32,415 nucleotides of DNA from Pseudomonadota bacterium (GTDB lineage: Bacteria; Pseudomonadota; Gammaproteobacteria; Pseudomonadales; Azotimanducaceae), in the NCBI GenBank assembly GCA_027624035.1, contig JAQBUI010000052.1:1-32415 (forward strand), read 5' to 3'. The translations under genes were made by a program, and so were the position numbers. Numbering within the stretch: the stretch's first letter is position 1; each line of letters begins with the position of its first letter. The notes below the pieces were generated by a model. It was given only the letters and a program-made list of their open reading frames with translations, was not told where the DNA came from and did not search any database. This document shows, piece after piece, positions 23,332 to 30,398 of the stretch.

Positions 23332-24154
23332 ACTGATCGATTTTCTGGTGCGCCATCGGCGCCTGATCGTACTCACGGGAGCCGGCTGCAGCGTGCCATC
23401 AGGTATCCCAACCTATCGGAACCACCTCGGTCAGTGGCAGCGTTCGAACCCCATCACCCACCAGGAGTTCATCAACAATCCGGTAAGCCGACAGCGTTAC
23501 TGGGCAAGGAGTATGGCCGGCTGGCCAATGGTCGCAGCGGCAGCACCCAACCGTGCTCACCATGCACTGGCCGAACTCGAAGCACGGGGACATATCGCGC
23601 TGCTGGTGACACAGAATGTCGATGGGCTGCACCAGAAGGCCGGCCAGCAACGGGTCATCGACCTTCACGGTCGGCTTGACTCCGTGATCTGCCTCGGGTG
23701 TCGGCTCACCCTCAGCCGTGAGTCTGTACAGGCACAACTGATTGATACGAACGGCAAGTTGCCCTCCGCTGCCGCTGCGGCACCGGACGGCGATGCTGAC
23801 CTGCATATGGACATCGCGGGCTTCAACGTCCCGGACTGCCCCCGGTGTGGTGGCGTACTCAAGCCCGACGTCGTGTTCTTCGGCGGCACTGTGACGCGAG
23901 GAATTGTTGCGACGATCTACGATGCGCTCAAAGACGCCGATGCCTTGCTGGTGGTGGGCTCGTCGCTCATGGTCTACTCCGGCTATCGGTTCTGTAAGAA
24001 AGCAAAGATTCTCGACAAACCTGTCGCCTGTATCAATCCTGGACGCACTCGTGCCGATGACCTGTTCCAGCTCAAGGTTGAACAGGACTGTGAAGCATCC
24101 CTCTCGGCAGTAGTAGACGCCCTGAAGTCCCGCGACCAAAACATCAGTTCGTGA
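23324..24154 (+). CDS. Sir2 family NAD-dependent deacylase (class II-like)
   Basis: A 276-residue sirtuin. GAGCSVPSGIPTYR binds NAD, TQNVDGLHQKAG holds the ribose-binding and substrate residues, DLHG carries the catalytic His, and the zinc site is CLGC plus CPRCG. KPDVVFFG and VVGSSLMVYSGYRF are also typical. The GAGCS-x2-SGIP form is that of class II (SIRT4-like) enzymes, whose activities include deacylation and ADP-ribosylation. ATG 23324 overlaps the MFS stop. The 3' end overlaps the convergent serine hydrolase by 11 bp. It looks like a housekeeping sirtuin, not a defence Sir2. Confidence 0.92.
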   Translation: MPELIDFLVRHRRLIVLTGAGCSVPSGIPTYRNHLGQWQRSNPITHQEFINNPVSRQRYWARSMAGWPMVAAAAPNRAHHALAELEARGHIALLVTQNVDGLHQKAGQQRVIDLHGRLDSVICLGCRLTLSRESVQAQLIDTNGKLPSAAAAAPDGDADLHMDIAGFNVPDCPRCGGVLKPDVVFFGGTVTRGIVATIYDALKDADALLVVGSSLMVYSGYRFCKKAKILDKPVACINPGRTRADDLFQLKVEQDCEASLSAVVDALKSRDQNISS

Positions 24155-25355
24155 TCGCCCCGTAGATGATGTTCTTCAACTGACCCCGGAAATTGAACGT
24201 CCCGGACGGCATGAGCTGGGTCAGAAAGATCACCACCAGGTCCTCCGCCGGGTCTACCCAGAATATGGTCGAGGCGGCCCCTCCCCAGTAATAGTCACCG
24301 GCACCATAGCCGCCGGATTCGACCTGACCGAGGGTCATCGCAAAGCCCAGACCGAAACCAATGCCCTCGTAGGCGGTCTCGGAGAAACTTCCAAGGGCAA
24401 ATCCCGCGAGATCTGCTCCATCGGGCAGGTGATTGCGGGTCATCAGATCAATAGTGCGCGGACTCACCACACGACGGCCATCCAGTTCACCGCCGCGTCG
24501 CAGCATCTCGCAGAAGCGGTAGTAGTCCGACATGGTACTTACCAGCCCTCCGCCACCGGAAAAAAACCGGGTAGGCTTCGAATATCGGCTGTCACGACCG
24601 TCGTCGATCAAGTCGAGGCCCTTGTCCACGCGCCGCTGATAGTTACTGGTGAGCCGGGCAACCCGGTCCTCGGAAACCCGAAAACCCGTATCGACCATTC
24701 CCAGCGGCTCAAAGATATGTTCGGCCAGATACTCGTCAAACGGTTGACCGGACAAGGCCTCCACCAGGTAACCACAGACGTCCGTCGCCAGGGAATAAAG
24801 CCATCGCTCGCCGGGGTCATACATCAGCGGGACATGGGCCAGTTTTTCAATAAAGTCGCGCAGGGTTTCGCCGCGGTCCCGGTTGATTCCCTGTTCCTGA
24901 TAGGCCTCATCGACGGGATGACGACTCTGGCCGTAGCTGAGGCCAGCCCTGTGGCTCAACATGTGGCGAAACGTCATCGGCACCCGCGGCGGTCGGGTTT
25001 CAAGATTATCCAGTTCGCCCGACACGTAGACCTGTTGCCCTGCCCACTCGGGAATCACGCGGGTAACTGGATCATTGAGCTGGAACAGCCCACGCTCGTA
25101 CAACTGCATCAGAGCAATTGAAGTCACTGGCTTTGTCATTGAGTAGATGCGGAATATGGCATCGTCCGCCAGCGCCTCATTGCGCTCAATACTCGCCCTG
25201 CCTAACGACTTGAAGTAGGCGAGGTAGCCGTGACGCGACACCAATACCTGACAACCAGCGATCTTCCCCGGCTCAACATAATTCTGCTCAAGGTGATCCG
25301 TGATTCTCGCCAGCCGGCCCGCATCGAAGCCTGCCTTCTCCGGTTCGAGGTCCAT
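24144..25355 (-). CDS. serine hydrolase, beta-lactamase/EstB type
   Basis: A 403-residue class C beta-lactamase-related protein, closer to EstB-type esterases than to resistance enzymes. The nucleophile motif is SMTK (Ser72, Lys75), the tyrosine motif YSLATDVCGYLVE, and WGGAAST stands where HTG/HGG is expected; RxLLSHxAGL-like MLSHRAGLSYG is present. There is no signal peptide. ATG 25355 has GGAGG 7 bases upstream; GTG 25358 is just before. It shares only the fold with the serine hydrolase at 5527-6639. Confidence 0.88.
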   Translation of the reverse strand: MDLEPEKAGFDAGRLARITDHLEQNYVEPGKIAGCQVLVSRHGYLAYFKSLGRASIERNEALADDAIFRIYSMTKPVTSIALMQLYERGLFQLNDPVTRVIPEWAGQQVYVSGELDNLETRPPRVPMTFRHMLSHRAGLSYGQSRHPVDEAYQEQGINRDRGETLRDFIEKLAHVPLMYDPGERWLYSLATDVCGYLVEALSGQPFDEYLAEHIFEPLGMVDTGFRVSEDRVARLTSNYQRRVDKGLDLIDDGRDSRYSKPTRFFSGGGGLVSTMSDYYRFCEMLRRGGELDGRRVVSPRTIDLMTRNHLPDGADLAGFALGSFSETAYEGIGFGLGFAMTLGQVESGGYGAGDYYWGGAASTIFWVDPAEDLVVIFLTQLMPSGTFNFRGQLKNIIYGAITN

Positions 25356-25523
25356 CACAATGCCTCCGACGACAGATGCTGATTCGTTACTTTTCCCAGG
25401 GCGACCCGGTCGCTCGCTCGCCTGCCCACTTCGTCATCCATTCGCCCGCCCATGTGCGTCTCCAAACTGGTGTCACTCAAGACTAATCAATACAATCGAC
25501 CGCGACAATATCCGGAGCACACC

Positions 25524-26609
25524 ATGGACCAACAAGTCTGGCGGCTGGCGAGGACCCCACCTGGTGGGTGGCCACAGCCTGCTGATTTCTCCTGGCAACG
25601 TGAGCCTGTCCCTCAACCCGGGTCGGAGCAGATTCTGACCCGTACCATTTACCTGTCCATGGATCCCTATCAATGGGGCCGGCGCCGTAGCGGTACCGAG
25701 AAACCCGGCGATATCTGCCACGGGCGCACCGTCTCTCAGGTCATCGCATCACGGAACGGGCCGTTCTCGGAAGGCGATTATATCTTCAACACCAACGGCT
25801 GGCAGGAGTATGGTCTGACCGGGAAGGGCATCTCGGAATTCGGCTATATGCATCCTCGCAAACTTGATCCCGGGGCGGCCCCGCTCTCCACGGCCATCGG
25901 CGCAATGGGCATGCTGGGGCTGACCGCCTATGCCGGCTGCTATGTTCAGTGTCAGCCCCGCCCGGGCGAGACGGTCGTGATCTCTGCAGCGTCTGGCGGG
26001 GTCGGTCAGGTAGCGGGGCAAATCGCGCGCATCATGGGCTGCCGGGTAGTCGGCATCGCGGGCCGGAACGAGAAGTGTCGGTACGTGGTCGACGAACTCG
26101 GTTTTGATGCCTGCGTTTCTCATCTGGGACAGGACTATCCCGACGCACTGCGAACCGCCTGCCCGGACGGCGTCGACATCTACTTTGAGAACGTCGGTGG
26201 CCGGGTGTTCGAAGGTGTACTGCCATTGCTCAACCGGGAGGCACGCATTTCGCTTTGCGGAATGATCTCCCAGTATGGCAACACCGACGGTCGGGACTCA
26301 CGGCAGATCTGGAACGAAGCCGGCGAGAAAGTCTTCGCCGCCAAGGGGGTCAAGGTTCACGGACTCTTTGTAGGCAATTTCGTTGACCGGCATCAGGATG
26401 AATTCCTGCATCGCATGGGCGACTGGATCAGTACCGGTGAGGTCAGATACAAACAGGACCTATGGCAGGGCCTGGCCCAGGCGCCAGCAGCCTTCAGCGC
26501 CATGCTGCGGGGCGATAATTTTGGCAAGACGCTGGTTCAGGTCAGCCCGGAACAGGCCCCCGATGCGGCGGGCCAGGCAAATCCTGCCGGAACATCAGCT
26601 ACCCATTAG
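25524..26609 (+). CDS. MDR-family NADP-dependent oxidoreductase (PTGR/CurA-like)
   Basis: A 361-residue zinc-free medium-chain reductase of the leukotriene B4 dehydrogenase/prostaglandin reductase/curcumin reductase group. YLSMDPYQWGRR, IGAMGMLGLTAYAG and SAASGGVGQVAGQIAR (nucleotide-binding) are family hallmarks, with YFENVGG and ISLCGMISQYG further on. It should reduce activated double bonds of enones using NADPH. GGAG (25514-25517) is 6 bases before ATG 25524; an in-frame ATG at 25452 is rejected. Its TAG and the TAA of the convergent gene overlap. Confidence 0.9.
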   Translation: MDQQVWRLARTPPGGWPQPADFSWQREPVPQPGSEQILTRTIYLSMDPYQWGRRRSGTEKPGDICHGRTVSQVIASRNGPFSEGDYIFNTNGWQEYGLTGKGISEFGYMHPRKLDPGAAPLSTAIGAMGMLGLTAYAGCYVQCQPRPGETVVISAASGGVGQVAGQIARIMGCRVVGIAGRNEKCRYVVDELGFDACVSHLGQDYPDALRTACPDGVDIYFENVGGRVFEGVLPLLNREARISLCGMISQYGNTDGRDSRQIWNEAGEKVFAAKGVKVHGLFVGNFVDRHQDEFLHRMGDWISTGEVRYKQDLWQGLAQAPAAFSAMLRGDNFGKTLVQVSPEQAPDAAGQANPAGTSATH

Positions 26610-27532
26610 CCAGGGAGGTCCGGGTTGCTGCGCGAAAGCTGGTCCCCGGGTAGCGCACTGCGGAGCATGTCATCAAGGGACGTGAGCTCAACATCAAGCA
26701 ATCGGGCACCGGCCTCGCTATCAAGGTTGTCGTCATGGTCCAGAATTCCCAGCATGTCACGGGTGACGGGAGGATTCGCAAGCAATCGCTCCAGCATGCC
26801 CGCCATGAACAGGGCGAGGCCGATAGGCAGACTGATCACCCACGGGGAGCGACCATAAACGTGACCTGCCCGGGCAATCAGTTCACGACGTGACAGTGAT
26901 TCCGGACCTGCCAGTTCAACGATTCGGTGCTCCCGGCCTGCCATGGCATGCAAAATCGCAGTCACGACATCGCCGGCGGCAATCGGCTGCTCCAGGCTCG
27001 CAGCACGGAACGCAAGGACAATAGCCGATCGGGCCTTGCGGGACAGTGACCACGCCGCATAGTCCCCCGCCCCCAGCACCATCGGAACCCGAATGATGGT
27101 CGCCGGGACGGTTCCGGCCCGGAGAATGTCCTCTGCTCGTCCCCGGGACGAAAAGCACTCGTTGCTGGAGCTTCTGTCACTGCCAATCAGGCTCAGATAG
27201 ACGATGCTCGAAACCCCGGCGGAAGCCGCGGCATTTGCCAGAGCCCGGCAGGGATTCTCGTGAGCATCAGCGTAGGCAGTCCCCCTGGGACGTTTGATGA
27301 TCCCCACCAGGTGGATCGCCGTCCTGCATCCCGTGGCGGCACCAACCAGACTGGCCTCATCGGTATAGTCAACAACGCGGATATCAACCGGCAGCCCGTT
27401 GGTCGCAGCAACAAGCTGCTCTCTGGCACGCCCGGAACGTACGATCGCCACGAGCTCGTGTTGCCGGGCGGCCTCCCGAATCAGGCGGGTACCCAGATGT
27501 CCGTTTGCGCCCGTGATCAACAGTCTGCTCAT
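26606..27532 (-). CDS. NAD(P)-binding protein, NmrA/NDUFA9-like atypical SDR
   Basis: A 308-residue extended/atypical SDR. GANGHLG close to the N-terminus binds the dinucleotide, AIHLVGIIK and VYLSLIGS are typical of complex I NDUFA9-like and sugar-epimerase-like members, and the Tyr-x3-Lys dyad is not seen, so it may bind the cofactor without catalysis. ATG 27532 has GGAG 7 bases upstream; an upstream start at 27637 is rejected. Divergent from the second phosphatidyltransferase. Confidence 0.85.
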   Translation of the reverse strand: MSRLLITGANGHLGTRLIREAARQHELVAIVRSGRAREQLVAATNGLPVDIRVVDYTDEASLVGAATGCRTAIHLVGIIKRPRGTAYADAHENPCRALANAAASAGVSSIVYLSLIGSDRSSSNECFSSRGRAEDILRAGTVPATIIRVPMVLGAGDYAAWSLSRKARSAIVLAFRAASLEQPIAAGDVVTAILHAMAGREHRIVELAGPESLSRRELIARAGHVYGRSPWVISLPIGLALFMAGMLERLLANPPVTRDMLGILDHDDNLDSEAGARLLDVELTSLDDMLRSALPGDQLSRSNPDLPG

Positions 27533-27670
27533 TGTCTTGCTCCGACTCTGGCCGTATGGGTTGTCAATTGGCAATCCTCGTGGGCATTTTAGGGCGTTTC
27601 CCCCTTTCCGCCGAAACGGAGAATATGCGATAGTCACAGGAAACCCGGATCACCGATCTGCATCGCACCC

Positions 27671-28207
27671 GTGCAACACCTTCCCAATCTGCTCAGCATC
27701 GCACGCTTCTTTCTGGCGATCCCCATGGGGTATCTGATCTGGTATGGGCACTGGGGTCCTGCCGCCACAGTGCTGTGGCTGGCGATCGGAACCGACCTGG
27801 CGGATGGTCATCTGGCGCGACGGCTTGGCGCCGAGACCAGCCTGGGCGGCTTGCTGGACCACAGCAGTGACGCAGTCTTTGTGACCGTCGCACTCTGCGC
27901 ACTGGCGTTTCACGGCCTCGTACCTGCCATCCTGCCCGTTCTGGTCATACTCGCCTTCATGCAGTACATGGCAGATTCCCGGGCTCTTGCCGGCAAGCCG
28001 CTTCGCACCAGCGCGCTGGGTCGATACAACGGCATCTGCTACTTCATACTCGCAGGTTTTCCGGTAATGGAGCAGGCACTCAACCTGTATCCAGTCCCGC
28101 TGGCCTACTTTCCATGGCTGGGCTGGGGCCTTGTCCTCTCAACCGGCATCTCGATGATCGATCGCCTGATCACGCTGCTGCAAGCCCGTCATGACGCCAT
28201 GGAGTAG
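27671..28207 (+). CDS. CDP-alcohol phosphatidyltransferase family protein (PgsA-like)
   Basis: A 178-residue membrane protein beginning MQHLPNLLSIARFFLAIP, the PNLLSxxR start common to phosphatidylglycerophosphate synthases. The metal-binding signature is complete in DLADGHLARRLGAETSLGG and LLDHSSD. Start is GTG 27671, without a clear ribosome site. It differs in sequence and N-terminus from the phosphatidyltransferase at 19270-19902. A 165-bp gap separates it from the convergent diguanylate cyclase; no terminator is seen there. Confidence 0.87.
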   Translation: MQHLPNLLSIARFFLAIPMGYLIWYGHWGPAATVLWLAIGTDLADGHLARRLGAETSLGGLLDHSSDAVFVTVALCALAFHGLVPAILPVLVILAFMQYMADSRALAGKPLRTSALGRYNGICYFILAGFPVMEQALNLYPVPLAYFPWLGWGLVLSTGISMIDRLITLLQARHDAME

Positions 28208-28372
28208 CGCTCGTCGTCAGGCACTTGGGCCCGGTTCCCCATCGGCTCCGGACAGAAAACACCAGCCAGATGATGGCATTTGAACAAGACAAAGCGGGGG
28301 TGTGCACGATAAACCGGTAGGGACCGACTGCAATTCATCAACCGTTCGGGTGCTCACATCGTTCAGCTTCGA

Positions 28373-29275
28373 CTATTCGGTGGTCGCCTGGTGCACTACC
28401 TGATTGCGACCACGTTCCTTGGCCTTGTACAGAAAGCGATCACACGCCTCAATCAGCTCATCTGGACTGGCATAGGCGTCGTCCCCACCCCACCAGACAA
28501 CCCCGGCGCTGATCGTAATCTTGAGCTCAACCCCGTCATAGACAAACACTTGCTGTTCAATCGTCGTGCGCACCCGTTCAGCGAGTTGAACCGCCGCCGG
28601 CAAAGGAGCGCCGCGAAGCATGAATGCAAATTCTTCGCCGCCATAGCGGGCGAAGACGTCATAGCCCCGGGCCTTTTCTTCAATCAGCTGCGCCATGTGT
28701 TTGAGGATGAAGTCTCCTGCAGGATGCCCCCAGGTGTCGTTTATCTGCTTGAAGTAATCTATGTCCAGCAGGATGATCGCGAGACCCACCTCGTTGCGCC
28801 GGTTGTACTCGAACTCCTTGTCGAGGGACTCGCTAAAATAGCGTTTATTATAGATGCGGGTGAGGCCATCCTTGACCGCCATATTGCGTAACATCAGATG
28901 ATATTCAGTGTCGTCCTCATCCTGGAATGAAAACTTGAAGACGACATTTCCAAGCTGGACCTTATCGCCCTCAGCCAGCTTCACCGCACTCAGGACAGGT
29001 TCCCTGTTCAGAAAGGACCCGTTGGTACTATTGAGATCAGACAGATAGTAACCGTCTACCCGCGCCACAATCATGGCATGTTTGCGGCTGATACTGATGT
29101 CCGAAACCACCAGGTCAAGCTCATCACTACGCCCGATCATCGTCACATCGTTAGTTAACTCGTAGACCTGACCAATGAAGTCACCTTTGATCATGATCAA
29201 ACAGGGACGCTTGGCCGTACGCACTTCTTCCTCGGCGTCCGGGATCAATTTTCTGTATTCGGTATTATCTGACAT
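28373..29275 (-). CDS. FHA-GGDEF diguanylate cyclase
   Basis: A 300-residue cytoplasmic protein. An N-terminal FHA domain (MIGRSDELD, SISRKHAMI, LNSTNGSFLN: all phosphothreonine-binding residues present) is joined to a GGDEF domain with an intact GGEEF active site. RGYD five residues before GGEEF is a canonical RxxD inhibitory site for c-di-GMP feedback. It should make c-di-GMP in response to a Thr-phosphorylated partner; no Ser/Thr kinase is in the window. The ATG at 29275 has CAGG immediately before it, poor spacing. It lies 147 bases downstream of the prenyltransferase, same strand. Confidence 0.92.
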   Translation of the reverse strand: MSDNTEYRKLIPDAEEEVRTAKRPCLIMIKGDFIGQVYELTNDVTMIGRSDELDLVVSDISISRKHAMIVARVDGYYLSDLNSTNGSFLNREPVLSAVKLAEGDKVQLGNVVFKFSFQDEDDTEYHLMLRNMAVKDGLTRIYNKRYFSESLDKEFEYNRRNEVGLAIILLDIDYFKQINDTWGHPAGDFILKHMAQLIEEKARGYDVFARYGGEEFAFMLRGAPLPAAVQLAERVRTTIEQQVFVYDGVELKITISAGVVWWGGDDAYASPDELIEACDRFLYKAKERGRNQVVHQATTE

Positions 29276-29321
29276 CCTGACGAGTCCGGCCCGAAATAGA
29301 ATGTGTAGTCTAGTAGGAACC

Positions 29322-29349
29322 CCTGGGTCCAGCCCCAGGCTATGGCCTG
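29322..29349. repeat. two mutually exclusive hairpins upstream of the diguanylate cyclase
   Basis: CCTGGG (29322-29327) pairs with CCCAGG (29334-29339); alternatively CAGGC (29336-29340) pairs with GCCTG (29345-29349). They share bases, so only one can form. No T-run follows on either strand. Confidence 0.35.
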
Positions 29350-29422
29350 TGGGAGTATAACACCAGAACTCCGGTCATTGAGAGTCACCTGACGGCCAAT
29401 CAATACCTGCGGTCAGTACGGA

Positions 29423-30190
29423 TCACTTGCCAAATCGGCGTTCCCGTTGCTGATAAACCCGGATGGCACGCCAGAAATCAATCTTGCGAAACGCTGGCCA
29501 GTACACTTCGGTAAAATACAGTTCAGAGTAGGCACTCTGCCAGATCAGAAAACCCGAGAGCCGTTCTTCACCAGAAGTCCGGATGATAAGATCCGGATCA
29601 GGTATGCCCTCGGTATACAGATAACGACCGAACGTAGTCTCATCAATGTCATCGATTGTCAGACAGCCCTTATCCACCTCGTCAACCAGTTTTTTGACCG
29701 CATCAACGATCTCTGCTCGCCCACCATAGCTGATCGCAATGTTGAGCAGGAATCGCTCATGGTTCCGCGTCATTGACTCGATCTTTTCGATCTCTTCAAT
29801 CATCTCTGCCGACAGGTCTTCGCGCCGACCAATCACCTTGATCCTGACCTGCTCTTCCTTGATCACCGGGTCCACCTGAAATTCCTTCAGCTTTCGAAGG
29901 ATCAGGTCCATCAGGTAATCGACCTCGTCGTGGGGGCGGTTGTAATTCTCGGTAGAAAAGCCATACAGCGTGACAATGCGGATATCGAGTTGCCAGCACC
30001 AGCGCAGGAAATCCTCAAGCTTTCTGGAACCTGCATTGTGGCCCTCGTTTGAAGCCAGCCCCTGGACCCTCGCGAATCGCCTGTTACCATCAACGATAAG
30101 GCCGATGTGATGCGGCTTGGGACCCGACTTGATTTGCGAGAACAGGTACGGCTCGTAAAGCCTGTACAGAAACGACGGGGCAGTGATCAA
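29423..30190 (-). CDS. cis-prenyltransferase (undecaprenyl diphosphate synthase family)
   Basis: A 255-residue enzyme that adds isopentenyl units in cis to an allylic diphosphate, giving polyprenyl carriers. HHIGLIVDGNRRFA holds the catalytic Asp34; GFSTEN and RTSGEERLSGFLIWQSAY then ELYF follow as in UppS. Some signatures differ from the E. coli type (GNRRF for GNGRW, RTSGEERLS for RTGGEVRIS), and the N-terminus LYRLYEPYLFSQIKSGPKPHHIG resembles archaeal-type enzymes. None of the usual neighbours (frr, cdsA, dxr) is present, so it may be a second, specialised enzyme. TTG 30190 is the only start candidate found and has no ribosome site, so the start is uncertain. Confidence 0.87.
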   Translation of the reverse strand: MITAPSFLYRLYEPYLFSQIKSGPKPHHIGLIVDGNRRFARVQGLASNEGHNAGSRKLEDFLRWCWQLDIRIVTLYGFSTENYNRPHDEVDYLMDLILRKLKEFQVDPVIKEEQVRIKVIGRREDLSAEMIEEIEKIESMTRNHERFLLNIAISYGGRAEIVDAVKKLVDEVDKGCLTIDDIDETTFGRYLYTEGIPDPDLIIRTSGEERLSGFLIWQSAYSELYFTEVYWPAFRKIDFWRAIRVYQQRERRFGK

Positions 30191-30398
30191 AATGATGGGG
30201 TCCGGGGCAAGAACACAAGGCGAGCAAGCATAGCACTGCCCCGTGTCGGTGTACTAGCAGCCCTGAGCGTGCCCGTAAGTCATTGATTCAACGGGTTCGA
30301 CCATGCGCCCGGCTGTTGGACACCGCATCGCGTCCGGCTGGCTTTGGTATCCCAGTTGGTTTATAAATCTCCCCTTCTCCAGCAGCGGAAACTCGTCA
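30191..30398. other. divergent intergenic region
   Basis: 208 bases between the prenyltransferase and the CoA-transferase. Only a TATAAA at 30362-30367, a possible -10 for the plus-strand gene without a matching -35, was found. Confidence 0.35.

Noticed and set aside
23324..24154. Defence-type Sir2 protein
   Set aside because: It is a short, canonical zinc-containing sirtuin with no fused effector and no Argonaute, TIR-like or HerA partner.
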